Assembly: GCA_021397835.1 (NCBI GenBank)
Contig: JAJFZO010000168.1
Coordinates: forward strand, 1,674,001-1,738,000
Direction of reading: 5' to 3'
DNA: 64,000 nucleotides
Origin: Moringa oleifera
Taxonomy: Eukaryota > Streptophyta > Magnoliopsida > Brassicales > Moringaceae
The position numbers were made by a program, and so were the translations under genes. Positions 48,001 to 61,560 of this stretch are shown piece by piece; the stretch's first letter is position 1, and each line of letters begins with the position of its first letter. A model generated the notes under the pieces. That model did no database searches. It saw only the letters and a list, made by a program, of their open reading frames with translations, and was not told the DNA's origin.

Positions 48001-49845
48001 TAATTTATTGATATTATTATTAATAAAACTTTCAATGCATTTTGAATATGATAAAACTTGAGACTAAAATGCCTAAAACTTTTCCATCAGCTAAGAAATA
48101 AATGCATCAAATGCCAAGGACGCACCAATAAGGAAACTGAGAACAGAAATGTAGCAGACTCTGCAATCTTACATTGAAAAGAAAGCAAAAAAGTAAAGGA
48201 AAACGTTTCTCCCATGTCCGTAAGCAAGTGAATATGAATGCACCTAGCTAGTGCTGGAGAGTGACCAACTAGCCTGATCCATAAATTCTCTGATAAAGAC
48301 ATTAGGTTCTCCTCTATTCTGGGCCAACTAAGTTGACATAGCATGGTCCCTCAGTAGCTCACTCCCACTAGTTGCCGTTCATGCCTTTCACAGACCTCAG
48401 AGAAGAGAGAAAGAGCTTATTTAATTATCTGTGGAGCTTGAATGATGGGAAAAGTAAATGCAGAGAGAGGTCGTGGAGCACTTTGAACAGTCAAGAGGAG
48501 AGGGTTTAGATAGAAAAAGCAGGCCCATGTAGCTTGCTTTTCCTTGTCAAATGAGTAAAAGCAGTCTTCCTTCAAAACTGCATGAGTCATCTTCTTCCTT
48601 TCGCTTTCCACATGCAATCGAAATCGATGCCCCTTTCCTCCGTTGACTACTGTAAACTGCATGGAAGTATGCCAATGCCATTCAATGTCATGAGCTGTCA
48701 GTGTCTCTTTCTTTTAAATTTTTGCTTCTTCTTACTTTTGTAAGAGATCATAATCTCCACTATTCATTATCATCAAAATAGCTTCTTATATCAGCAAACC
48801 ATCATATATATAATTTACTTGTACTGAGCCAAAGGAGGGAGAATGACGCCCGCAAGAGTTAGTTAGCATTAGAGGTTGAAGGCTGGAGATAAATCGTGAG
48901 AGGGAAAGTCCATTTCATGCACATCTTTAGGTAGTGTTGTGAGTGTGAGAAGAAATATTGACAATAGTGATATGAGGACCCATCAGGAAAGAGAGAACTA
49001 GAACCTTTGTATTATAGAATGGAAAACAGATATGAAAACTGGATGTTGCTTTATCGATGTTGTCACACGATGGAGACAAGAGAGGTTGCAAAGGATGATG
49101 ATATATATACCAAGAGTAATAAGCCAATAAAATTAAAAAAAACCATGAAAGCTCAGACTGATCGATTAGGATTGATGTGATAACACACATCATTCTAACT
49201 AAAGATGACAACTGAGTCAAATTTTGTGAGGAGCCCATTCGATCCAATTCGAATTAAATAGATACAAATATGTTTAAGTGGAATTGAGTAGGAGTTTGAG
49301 TTTAAATTTTAATATTCAAATTGCGTTGGGATTCAATTTGTTTATAATTAATATGTTAAATTTTTAATTTCTAATTTAATTAGATTGAATTTTTAATTTG
49401 AATTTGATTGTGTTTTAACATTTAGTTTTTAATTTCAAATTTTATTTATTTTTATTAATGTTTATTAATTTATTGTAAAGTTTAATTGTATTACACAGTT
49501 TTCATAAATGAATATTTAACGAGTAGAATACTCGTTATTTCATTGAAAGTCATGAAATATATCTATATAAATATAATAAATAAATTTGAACGGATTCAGA
49601 TAGTATAAAATAAATTTTTGTATGAATTTGGGATAGGTTTGAATATGCACATTTTAAATAAATTCAGGTTAGCGTAATGGATTCTTTTCTCCTCAAGAGT
49701 TTTCTTTAGTGAGGGTTGGCTATTAGTTTTCTTTAGTGAGGGTTGGCTATCATCTAAGTTATTCTCAGGATGACTTTGATCTTGATTTTTCAAGGCACTT
49801 CCAAGTGCTTTGCGATTGGTTTTGTAACATCAAAGAGCTGGAGAG
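45039..49845. other. Gene-free AT-rich intergenic region with a repeated AT-rich family
   Basis: After the kinase 3' region (to ~45900) the DNA is AT-rich. Two stretches, ~46080-46600 and ~49215-49680, look like members of one degenerate family: both hold GTTTAAATTTTAATATTCA-like sequence followed by ATATTAATTTTTAA runs. 48080-49210 has normal composition but no recognisable gene on either strand. The small open frames there (48087-48344, 48417-48662 and 48927-49247, all minus) show no domain. Confidence 0.45.
49698..49751. repeat. 27-bp tandem duplication
   Basis: Two adjacent units, 49698-49724 and 49725-49751, share TTTCTTTAGTGAGGGTTGGC and differ only at the last base. Confidence 0.9.
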
Positions 49846-49849
49846 AGGA

Positions 49850-51585
49850 AACACATTAAGTGAGGGAGGACACTGAATGGATAAATAGATGAAATAGTTA
49901 TGGAATGACTTTTATGGTTAATAGTGGAAGAACAAAGAGGTGTGATGGTCCTAGATAAGTGGGTTGTTGCATCTAGGGAGAAAGGAAAGCACTACTTCAT
50001 AGGGAAAGGCCTCTAGAAGAGATTGTATAATTTGGAGGTAATGAAAAGAGTCCTACCGACGTTTGGGGATTATTAAGTGATCTTAATATCAGTGAGGTTA
50101 ATGAACGACTCTACATTTTCAAATTTGGTAATCCTCATGAGAAACGTAAGGTGCTGGCCAAGCAACTATGGACTTTTAATAAATCATGGATCATTTTACA
50201 AGATTTTGATGGAGCTACCATACTAGATAAGCTTTATTACCCATTTTGGGTTCAAATTCATGGGTTACCATTGGCCTACATGATTGAATATCGAGAAGTT
50301 ATTGAAAAAATAAATGACTAAGGATAATGTGGCACTTGGTAGATGCTTGAGGGTACATATTAAGGTTGATCTTTAAAAGCCTTTACAAAGGTGCAATTGG
50401 CTACTCGAAAAAGATGGAAGGAAGACTATGGTGTATTTTCGTTATGAACGGTTGTTGGACATGTGTTACATATGTGGTTTATTGGACCATCAAGAACAAG
50501 ATTGTAATGTTACCCTCTAACGAAAGAAAGAAGAAGAACTTGTCAAAGAGAATTGGGGTCGTCGATAAGAGTAGATAGGCTACCCCTATCTTTTAGACAT
50601 GTCACCATCATTGATAGTCAGATCCTTATTTCAACAAGGGACTAATTAGCAAGTAGTGTCCTAGTAAGGAGATTCATTATATTAGTGTTGATCAAAAATC
50701 CATGCAGGAAGTGAGTCCAAGGATCCTTGAATAGCATATTCTTGGCAAGAATCAAGAAGGGATTAAAGTTTCCAAGTAATGAAACCAACCTAAAAAGTAA
50801 GAAGGTAACAATGTAATTGAAAGGCAACACCCAGATTCTCCAATGATAGTTGATGTGATAGAGGAGATTTCATTGCCATTCATGTAAGCAAGCCAAAAAT
50901 AAGTGAATGTACATGGGGTTGGGACCCACTACACAATTAAAGGAACAATAAATCCTAACTCTGAAGGTTTCTTGATTGGGTTAGGAGGAAGCGTTGTCAA
51001 GCCATAAAAGGCGACTGCAAATAAATGAAAACGATTAGCGAAAGCGAAAGGCACCTCTACCTCAGAGAGTACAAAGAGTACGATCACTTAAAAATAAATT
51101 TGGAATGAGATATATGCTAGTAATGAAGAGGATGGGACTAGGATGAAGAGATAGTAAATTTCATTGGGGGTCTCTATAAAGACTAATCTGAAATACAAGG
51201 CAGAGGCTGAAAGAGCAAGCCCTGCCAAATGTCATGAGTTTCCTAGTATGGAATTATTGATGGAATTGAGGCCCCTTGTATAGTTTTAGGAGCTGACTAA
51301 CTTGGTTTGGCATCGCCAACCTTGTTTGCTTTCCTTTATGAAATGAAAAGTAGGAAAACAAAGATGGAGAGGCTACATACAAGATTAATGGGTTTCGATG
51401 CATGCTTCATTGTGGATTATGAAAAAAGAAGTGCAAGACTTGCACAATTTTAGAAAAATAATACTTCAGATATCTACATTTAGAGCTTCTTCATGAATCA
51501 TTAGACGCATGAGTTTGTAATGAAAATCGAGGGTCATTGTGGAGATTCACAGGGTTCTATGGGAACCCTATAGCATACCTTAAGT
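49850..51585 (+). mobile_element. LINE fragment: ORF1 (DUF4283/zinc knuckle) and start of endonuclease
   Basis: ORF1 is visible in frame pieces: EVNERLYIFKFGNPHEKRKV, LWTFNKSWIILQDFDGATI, FWVQIHGLPLAYMIEY (~50080-50300) and a zinc knuckle CYICGLLDHQEQDC (C-x2-C-x4-H-x4-C, ~50463-50505). The endonuclease start follows: LTNLVWHRQPCLLxFLYEMK, MERLHTRLMGFDACFIVDYE (~51365-51424) and a decayed GFYGNP block at ~51554-51575. The element then ends, with no RT. It is broken by stops. Confidence 0.8.
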
Positions 51586-51699
51586 TCTTGTTACAGACAT
51601 CTAATTTTATCTCTAACTTTTGAGAAAAAGATAAGAAAGCAGTTAAATATCAACAAGTCTTTTCAAATCAAGATTATGATATCAAGTTCTAGTCATGCT

Positions 51700-52345
51700 T
51701 TCGCTCCAATGTTAGGTCGCGAGTAAAATGATGAACGTACCCTGATGTGAGCTTGGGAGTATATTTATGAGCATACCTCGATGAGAATAGATTGATAATT
51801 TTGCCTCGATTTTAGGTCAAAAGTAGAATGATGAGCATATATCGGTGTTAGATTAGAAATAAATTGATGAGATTAATTAGCATACCTCGATGTGAGCCTA
51901 ATGAGCATACTCGGATGAGTTTAATAAGTATACCCAGATATGAGCTTAATGAGCACACTCTAATGTCATCATACTCTGATATTAAGTTGGAAATAGTTTA
52001 ATAAACGTTTTACCAAATGTCAGATTAGAATTTTTGATGAAAGATAAAGATAAAAAACACAATTGTGATATTAAAAAGAACGATATGTAGTTGCTGTCGA
52101 TCCCACATCAACTTAAAAATTTGATCTCGATGTGGTTGATGTCAATCTCACTTCGAAGTTAAAGATTTGATCCTGATGAGTTAATGTTGATCCTACAAAC
52201 TTAGAGATTAACTCAATCCCATATCGGGTTCTAAAGATGTAATAGGCAGATGATCTTGAAACGGATGATAGATCGGTAAACTAATAATAAATCGATGATA
52301 GATTGATGTCAAGTCAATAAAATACTATACAATTTTTTTGGTAAG
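51700..52345. repeat. Degenerate short tandem-repeat region
   Basis: Part A (~51710-51990) repeats a ~25-45 base unit built on ATGAGCATACCTCGATG(TGAGC) with variable spacing. Part B (~52080-52340) repeats a unit built on TTGATCTCGATG / GTTGATGTCAATCTCAC. The units are strongly diverged. Confidence 0.6.
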
Positions 52346-52399
52346 TGTTTGACGAGTATTTTAAATGCAAATGGACATCTAACGCCCTAAAGGTATTCC

Positions 52400-53450
52400 T
52401 TATTGTCATAATTATCTTTGTTAAGCTTGTCATTCATCAAAATTCTGTGTTATTTTTTATTCCACCTATTTTCTCGTTAGAATGATGAAAGGTGTATAAG
52501 CTCTTGTTGGGGTGAAGTATGTGAGGACCTATAAGAGGAAAAGGCATGATGTTGGTTACATGAGTGTGTAGTAAGGAAGGTAAAACATTTGGAGTCGCTC
52601 CTATCAATGTCATAGGTGAGAATAATACTGCGTGGATAGTCATGCTTACTATGGTGATTATCGGGGGTAATTGTAGTGTGATTGCAGTAGTGGTCACCAA
52701 AAGCAGTGGGAAAGACACTATGGAGGGTCGTACTATGCTAAACAATAGGGCCAATTGGGTGACTTGAGTAGTCGGAGGCATTGTTGATGTGAGGTGGGCT
52801 TCTTGGTTATCTATTACTTGGTTAGTTATGCAAGTCTTTGGAGGCATAACAATGCCTTTTATGTTGTTGATTCCCATAGGTGGTGCCAATAATGTTGCAT
52901 GAACTTTTCGATTAGCTTGATAATGACACATGGATGTTCATTACTATGTGAATGGTTTATAGGTATTGATTGAAGAATCTAATATCTACAAGACAACAAA
53001 GGGAATGATCAGTGGGTTGTCATCAAGCGACTGAGTCCCCTCTGATGCTGAAGTTAGTCGAGTATCTAATAAATTTTTTGCTATCGATTCAAAAACTTGT
53101 CTAGGGCATACTTTGAATCGTGCATCAAGAAGGTATATTTGTCATTTTGCCTTAACAGGGTTTGACCTAGTCTTGGCAGACAAGATGTCAACTTATTCTC
53201 GTGTCAATCAAGGTGGTTAGTTTTGTAAAACTCTAATAACATCTGTTCTATTGGGTATCTTGGTGAGCTTTGTTGGTTGTCTTACAAATAGATGGATGTA
53301 GGTCTCGTTAATACACAACCATTTCACTATCTTGACAAAATTAATACTAGATATCTTTTGGCCATTGTCCCTCATAGATAGGTCTTTTATGTTGGTGAAC
53401 GTGTCAAAGCATTTCAATCCTTAATATTGACTCTTAAATGGGCTAGCATT
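52400..53450. other. Unassigned sequence of normal composition with a 164-aa minus-strand frame
   Basis: The minus-strand frame 52437-52931 is Pro/Thr/Ile-rich and begins MCHYQANRKVHATLLAPPMG. Another minus frame, 53217-53417, reads MKCFDTFTNIKDLSMRDNGQ. Neither matches a family I know. The composition and the flanking transposon debris suggest a decayed transposon, but that is inference. Confidence 0.3.
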
Positions 53451-53454
53451 AAGG

Positions 53455-56400
53455 GATTAATTTGATCTTTTTCAAGACTTTAGTGTTGTTTGATTGCACT
53501 ATGGTCCATTAGTTAATAAAAAAAAACCTAAAAACTTAAAAACATATATTTTTTTTAAAAAAATATAATTTTAATTGACCTAAATAAAGAAGTCCATTCG
53601 AAACGACGCAAGAAACTCATTGTACTCAAGTATTTTGTTAATTATTTTGTTGTCAAAGTAATAGAGCAAAATCAATTCAATGAAAGCAAGAAAAACTAAC
53701 TTTGTTTCCTTATTAGGAGCAACAAATCCCCAAGAAATGAAGTTTAAATAAGCATTCTCCCGCAAAATAAAAAAGTAAATGATTATTTAATTATCTCTTG
53801 AAAATAGAAAAGAAAAAAACTTAGGGAGAAGTTAATCTTCTGATAAATACTTGCCATTTTCTCCTATCACTAAAGAAGAAGCTTATCATCTCAAATCTCT
53901 CCTAATATAAACAAAGTTTATCTCTCATAATCTCTCCAAAAATATTTCCAATACATTCAACATTAATTTGTTAATCATTCCACGGAGCTTTGTCCATACA
54001 TTCAACAATAATTTGTTAATCATTACACGTCTATCCTTCTTGTTTAAGCCCTTGAGCCACCAAATTAATGATCTTCAAAACCCGTTAAATCGGATAATTA
54101 GAAAACATTGAGTTCTCACCCATTACAGTTCCTCTCCCAGAATCCTTAAGTTCCTTTAAGAAACAGGTTCAAGAAACAAAACCTTTTGAGGCTCAGAAAG
54201 GCCATCTGCCTTAAACCTTGCAACTATGTAAGAGAAGTTATGGTAGAACTGACTAAAGCAGAGACAGCAAATAAATACTTACAACCAAAATTTGAGAAAA
54301 CATGTCTAGGTTATATATGAAGTATCAGAATGAACTTAAAACATTGCCTTAAGTGCAAGAACACTATATTGTAAGACTTGAAGCATAATAAGACATAATA
54401 TGGCAATCGGTGCCATGGGCCTAATTGAGGACTAGAATGAAACACTACAGACTTGGATTACTGACCACCAAGGGATACACAGTAACAAAATCAAAGGGCA
54501 GGGCTGTTAATGCCATGAATCACCACTGTTTGGAGATACAAGAAAACTGTGGGTAGGAGTAGGAAAAGAAAAAAAAATCATCCATAAGTAATTCAATGGA
54601 TGATTCAAATTCCTAAGCAAATTATCCGGAAGTTCATCAGAGCGAATGGAAAATACTAAAACAAATGAATTACAGCTTGGTTGGTACGCATGGACTGACC
54701 AACATCAACTGCTCATATATATGAGTTGGTAGACCATTACCAAGCAACAGAAGAAAAAAAAAGTATCAAATGATTTGGGCAGATCATCAGTAAGACACAT
54801 GCATGACCAGTACTGGGATCATATTCTGATGTTGCTGAAAGTAATTTTCTATGATGTGAACAAATTTATTGAGAGATTAGTGCCTAATGAGGCAGGCTTT
54901 GGACCAAGAACAGCATCAGTGAGACCAATAGAGAATGGTAAATTTCATGTAAGGGGCAAGCATCCTAGTGAACAATGAATGAGCTGCGCTGCATTCAGTG
55001 CTACAGAAGGCAGCACCATGGGAGCAATTAATGTTGATGTAAGCACAGGACTCTAGCAACACATCAAGTGATTTGGTGAGATCATAGTGACATGAGCATT
55101 AATGGCATGATTACTTGAAGGAACACCATAAGATTAGTGAAGGCATTGACCTAATGAAAGAGTTCAGTCCAAAACTCCCTGATTGTAATTAAAAGAAGTG
55201 CCCTAATTGATCACTGATTTGCACCTTAGTCTTTTTAATTTACTATAATATAATCTGCACTTCACTAAATATCTGCTATGTTCTTTCTCTTTGCAAGGCT
55301 GAGATATGAATTTTAAGAACATCGATCTTTGAGATTATAGAGCCATGATGCACGGTACGCTTAGTCAGACTACCCATATAGTCATATATAGTCCATTAAG
55401 CTTAACATTAATAAAAAATGAGTTATTATATACTATATTTTACCAAAAATACAGCATACACATAGATATTGTAGTTTAATATTGAAAGGAAACAGTACGA
55501 TGTATATATGATAAAATCCCGAAGATCATGAACCAAAGATCCTTATCAGTGATATGTATACACTGCACGTTTTTATAAGATAATTAAACTTATACAGCAT
55601 CGTGAAGCATTCGCTAATGGAAAAGGGAATTATTTTTGAAATTGTTGGAGGCCATTATTAAAGAATTGGAGGACCAAGTCCTGCTCAAGTTGTCACCTAA
55701 TGAGTAACGACCCATACACACACTTTGTTATATATATATACCTGGTTGAGGCCTATCACTAATTATACAGCAATGTTTCCAGGCATGTTTGAATATCCTA
55801 CCAAGGTATTTCACTGTCAATAAGACCCTATAAAAGGTTACACTAATACCATCGTTTCGTTTTTTTTTTTTCTTTTTTCTTATATGTGACAAAAAAGATT
55901 CATATAATCACATAAAATAATTAAATCTGTATATACAAGTGTTCTTGACAAAAAAACAGAATCGATGCCCCAAATTTGAATCAATCTGTCGTGTCCTGAA
56001 TAAGTGCCTCTTATATTTCTTTGCAATCCCGAGACCTGAAGTAGTAATGAAAACACATGAAGCTCATGTTATTTCCCTATGAGACAGGGAAGATAAAAGA
56101 GATGTGAATGCACGACTGTGGTTTGGTTTTCTGAACTTGACATACACTTAAAGTGGGCAATATGGGATCTCTAAACCGTATCCTCAAAAAGCGAAGGCGA
56201 AGGCAGCAAGATCTACCAATTTCTCATTGGAAGTAAAGTCATTTATAATCACATGGGAAAGGGCCACGTGCTGCTCCACACCCCAAGACCTAAGCTTATC
56301 TAAAACCCTTAATTTAATCAGTTGTAAAGGTGATGGTTATACACTTCCCAAAGTAAAGTGTCTGTGTATTTACACAAGCAAATATATAATATTAGCTTGT

Positions 56401-59400
56401 ATTACTATATATATGGATAGATTATTACATATTATTAAAAAGATTTATGAACAATTCACTCCGAGAGCCATGATGCACGCATGATGACGATGTTTTTGGT
56501 AAAATTAAATGTTATTCTTCCTTTATTTTCTTAACTTTGTGTTATTGTGGTTTGTTTAATTTCTGAAAAGTATCCTTTTGATTTTGACAATAACTAATGC
56601 AGATCAATAATAATCTCAGGGAGATCATTAAACTTCTTCTGGGTTTAATTTTTTATAGCACCTAAATTAAATAATGTAACAATTACAGCTTCTTTACTTC
56701 ATAAATGGGATAAGGTTTTCGTAGATGAACCTTGAGCTCTGGTGTTGGAGCATCTACATGAAAATGTCTAGTACATATTGATGGTCCAGTGCCCCACACC
56801 ACATATAATTTGCATAGGTAAGTCTATAAAGGGGCACTGTGTTTGGGTGGGAGAAGCATGAGCCCCACCCCCTCCTTGAACCCTTCCAAATTTCTGAGAG
56901 CTTGTACCAAGCTCACTCGTGAATGCAACTCCGAAACATGTCATAGCAAGTTTTCCTTTTTCATCTTTAACTTTTGTCAATAATAGAGGATGGATTTATG
57001 AATAATGAAGTCGTTTCCCATGATTAAGTACTTAACAAACGTTGTTAAGGTTAGAGAATCAAAACCGCGGTGGTTTCTGGTTACCAAGGTTGGATCTAGC
57101 ATTAACCTTAAAAGATTGTCAAAAAATTCAAAAGAGGAAGGTACTGATTCAAGGGGAATTCATGGAGGCCCACACTGAAGAGCTTGTTCCTTGCTGTGAC
57201 GCCATTTTATACAGTGATAACGTGATAAAAGAGATCGAAACACACAAGGTGGCACGTCGATCACAGCCGTCCAAGTAGAAATCTTCCAAGGGCAATGATC
57301 TACGCAAGCCTTAGGCACGGATGACGTAAGATGGCTTAAACAAGTGTCTGCTAGTGCCACACCGTTTTGATTTGATTAATTAAACTTAATTAATTTAATA
57401 AAGCAGGCGAACGCCAGCGGGGGAGGGGGAACAGTGTTGGCATTTTAATGAGGGCAAGATGATTTGATTAACATAGTAATTAAAATAAGGGTATGGCTCA
57501 CATGGGAAAGGATATGGGGTATAGTTAGTGATTCTTTTGAGAGAATGCAAAGGGGACCCATGTAGAGAATCCCAGTTTAATTTGTTTTCTTGTGGAGAGT
57601 GTGATGCGCTTGTCATGCAGGAACGTGGGGCAAGCGTTGTCCCAACCCATCAATTATTCAAATACTAAACTAGCTAGGGTTTCTTAGCTACCTTCTTGTA
57701 CATATACACATACGTATGCAAGAAGAAGTTTGCATTTTCCTGTGCGGCATGGACCACAAGAAGAAATCCCGTGATTTATATTTGTTTCCAAGATACACTA
57801 CCTAGTTCATTCAAACAAGAGTTCGTTTTTGGACAAAGAGACAAAATAGAGAACGATTTTATGGGTTAGAGGACTAAAACCGATGCCCATGTAGCTTAAT
57901 TTTATATTAGTGCCTTGAGTCCATGGTAATTCCGTTAACATAGAAACTATATTTTATATGGATATTTATCTTAGTAGGCATCTAAGCCAGTAGGCCTTCA
58001 GCACGTAGCCATCTTCCAAATCATGTGGGCAGTTTATTGTATAGTTGGCTGGACTCCAATTTTATATTATACATATTGCATATAATAACATTATTGTATA
58101 TATATGAATAGTATAAAAACAAAGGAGAGAAACGACAGAGTCATATATAAGAATGGCAATGGAGGAGAAAAAAAAAGGTAAGAAAACAGTGAGAAGACAC
58201 CCATGGAGGTGCTTTGAAGTTGTCCACAGCCAAGAATTTAGAGAGAGAGAGAGAGATTGGTTTTGTTATATAGCATTGGAGATTCTCAAAATGTCTCATC
58301 AAAGCATAATAGGTCGGTGATTCCGTGAATGATGATTGGGCCCATTGAAAACTTCAATCCATCAAATACCAAACAAAAAGCCAACTCTCACTCCCACTCC
58401 ACGATTGTGAGAGAGAGAGAGAGAGAGAAACGTTTCGCAGCTTGCCAAGAAACGTCAACAAGCCAAAGTGGCCTGAGAGGGTCTAATCGATGGTGACTTT
58501 TATCTAATATTCAGACATCGTTGAAAATGCAATAAAAGAAACTCCACTTTTAGACCAAAGCAAAAGGGCTTGCTATTTTGACCTTTTTACATATAGTTAA
58601 CGTTTCTACTTTACTTAAACATTAAAATAAACCAAGCTTGGACTTGCAAAACTAATGTTTGTCCTTTATCATCCCGACATAACATAGCAGACACCCTAGT
58701 TTATGTGCCTCAGTCTCATCATAATCACCTTTTTATATGTTTAATCATCTGGTAATTCTTTCTGCTCTGCTTGCATATATTTTGACAAAATTAACTTTAT
58801 CTGTAACTTCGCAGCTTTAGGTTTGAAGGAAAAGAAACATCAGTCAGGGAAAGTGGCTCAAACAACAGTAGGGTGGATTCTACAGCATGGACTGAAAAAC
58901 TCAGGAACCACAATGCCATAGCTGAAGAAGTCAACCCGGTTGACTTGGAATGTCTTCGTTGTGGAATTAGAATACCCATCGTCCCTTTCACACAGAAACA
59001 CGGAACACACACAAAAGCTGGAAAATTGTAGGTTGGGTAATAACAACAACAACAACAACGTGACGCCCAAGGTGGCAGATGTTGATTGAACATGTTACCA
59101 ATTACATTATATAATGCCAATTAGCAGCTATAATGAAGTAAGAAAACTGGTAAGTTGGGTTCTTAAATCACATAAATAATGTCTACCATTGGGCGTCTGC
59201 TTGTGGGTGTTAGACTCAGCCAAGCTACTCCATTGAATTCATTTCGGGTATTTTGTGCTTATAAATATATAGTTGCACCATAGAGATAACCTGTAAAAGA
59301 AATCTCCTTTTCTTCCTGCTTTTGAAGGAAAAAAAGCTTACTGTCCTTTAGTTTTCCTTTAGAACAAAAAGTAAAAATTATGGGACACCTGAATCAATCT

Positions 59401-61490
59401 TTAATAATCGCATTACTTCTTTACACTATATTTGAAAGTTTGAAGGGACAGAAGAGGGAGAGTTCATAAAGGAAGATCGGGGAGGGGCGAGGGCAATGTG
59501 CATAGTTACCCAATTCTTGACTAGAAATAAAGCTATAAAAGGAAAGAAGAACATATTGCTTGAGTACCATTCATGAGAAAACAATATTTTCATTCTGATG
59601 ATGACGTCCTCTGTGTGTTTCTCAACACGTAAGTTGGATAAGTAGGCCTATCAACTGTTCTTGCAAATGCTAGTTATCAGAAATATATTTGTGCAGTATA
59701 ATGCTGCACTATATACATGTTGATAGCGTCCTTGATCATTAACTCCTTTTTCTTTTCATTTTTCAGAAACCTTATTCTAAGAGAACAATAAATTTGCCAA
59801 CAATGGGAATTTCAAATTTTAAAATTTGAAAGATTTCAATTTTTTTTTTTTTTTTGAATTCCAAACCTCAAGATCTTTAATTTAGGGATATAACATGCCC
59901 TGAATGATTTTCTTATGTCATAATTATCTACTTTTATTCACTATAAGTAACATTACAGAATTGCATAGTTTTATTTTTTCGCTTTGGTGAAGATCACATG
60001 AAGCTGAAAAAATCTTTCAGATCCCTGCAAAGTACCAATTATCACTTTAGAACATAATATCTTTGGTAAAGTTTGGCAATGAATGATTTTTTCCAAGCTT
60101 TTGGATTAAAAAAAGAAATACTTTCTCCTACTGTTGATCTTATCTTCTTTTTCTGTTTAGTACATACCATCTCCATATCATGAGTGACTTTTATAGATTA
60201 AAACTCAAAAAATAAAATAAAATAAAACTTATCTATTAGATTATGTAAATATTCTTAAACGGGTTAATCCATTAAATGGATGAATGGAAGGATTAATTAA
60301 CAACTAAGATGCATATGCATGAGCCCAGAAATCTCTACCCAAATATTTGAAATTTCACCTCAGTACGACCAACTTTGTCTTCCTTTCATGTGCTAGTTTC
60401 TGGATTTGCTTTCCTGGATGCCCTAATTAGGGTTTTAATATCCTAAACATATGGGTAATATTGCAGTCTGATTTTTGTGCATACACAGAAGTCTCTTTGC
60501 CAGTTTTTTTTTTTTTTCCTGATTGTGGTTTTGTCTTAAAGAAGACACACTAAAACAAAGAAGGCCTTCAATGTTCTGGACTGAAGTCTTCTCACAAGTT
60601 CCAGCATTGACTACCGCCAGGTACTTCTAGGCTATTAATTTTACATTCTTTCACAAATATGAGGTCTTACTGTTTGATCTTCCTTCACTCATTTGATTTA
60701 TTGTTTTATATAATAAGAGATTGCCAGCCTTCTTGTTCCTTGTTTTCATAGTTTCTTTCCATATGAATGTGTATAGTACCATGAATTGTATATAAACACT
60801 TCAAAGTTAATTTCTTCTTAGTCCTTGTAGCTACCTGGGTACCCAAAGCTACTGAATTACAACACAATCTGAATATTCCGACAATAGTCACTTTATGCTT
60901 TCAAGGCATTATCGTTATGCTTCGTTACTTCACATTGGGTGTGATATTCAAATGGTTAGAGGTCGAATCGTTCATAATCTATGGGATTGTGGAATTGGAT
61001 TCGTGTATGGTGATTAATACACATGTGGGTGAGGCTCAATCCTTGTTTATTTCTTTTTCTTTTTATTTTCTTTTCCGATGAATATGCCATTTACCTATGT
61101 TAACAATTTAATTTCTTTTTTATTTGATTATTGCATGATAATACGAACATATATTTGTTTTTTATAGTTCCGTATGGAATCGGTACATTAAAGGAACATA
61201 TTTTGATAAGTATATGTGTATGTGTCCCCTTGAGTGGGGATGAAAGTGGGGAAGTGGGTATATCCAATATTGATGTCCTCGTTCGTTAAATGAGCAAAAA
61301 GCCAAGTGGGTATCTGCATCACATTGAGGGGTTCACATCTCATAAGCAAGGAAGCTGCTGCCCGGTTCGAAACGTTTCGGCGGTTGTTCTCGTGGTTGAA
61401 ACGTTTTCCGATAAATGCGGCTACTTGCCGTCTCTTTACTTTCCCATCACTTGTTTTTGAAGGATGACTTCCCCTAAGGTCGTTTTTTTT
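53455..61490. other. Long gene-poor region
   Basis: No protein gene could be supported on either strand. 53460-54100 and 55200-56100 are AT-rich. 54170-55200 and 56700-57650 have more normal composition but only short frames (54775-54978, 56768-56980 minus, 57042-57278) without domains or splice structure. 58100-59150 holds GA microsatellites (58237-58255, ~58410-58428) and an AAC run (~59041-59059). 59200-61500 is AT-rich, with no clear element. Confidence 0.45.
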
Positions 61491-61519
61491 TTACTCTCTC
61501 TTGGAGAGATGAAGCTCAG

Positions 61520-61521
61520 AT

Positions 61522-61559
<38 letters not shown>

Positions 61560-61560
61560 T
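61520..61560. repeat. (GA)n microsatellite upstream of the WRKY gene
   Basis: A long AGAGAG run lies just before the probable transcription start region. It is followed by (TTC)n at ~61667-61692 and (TC)n at ~61740-61765 and ~61825-61848, a common layout of plant 5' leaders. Confidence 0.9.

Noticed and set aside
49698..49751. Direct repeats considered as a CRISPR-like array
   Set aside because: Only two adjacent units without spacers, in plant nuclear DNA; simple tandem duplication.
56255..56285. miR164-like GCACGTG-containing stretch
   Set aside because: The reverse complement shares only TGGAG and CACGTG pieces with miR164, with the wrong spacing, and I saw no fold-back partner.
57042..57278. 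78-residue plus-strand frame
   Set aside because: No recognisable domain or homologue by eye, single short frame in a gene-poor region.
58797..59120. 107-residue minus-strand frame
   Set aside because: Cys/Tyr-rich start comes from an AAC microsatellite read in antisense; no domain and no splice context.
60955..60985. tRNA-like GGTCGAATCG motif
   Set aside because: No B-box at the right spacing and no acceptor stem or cloverleaf around it.
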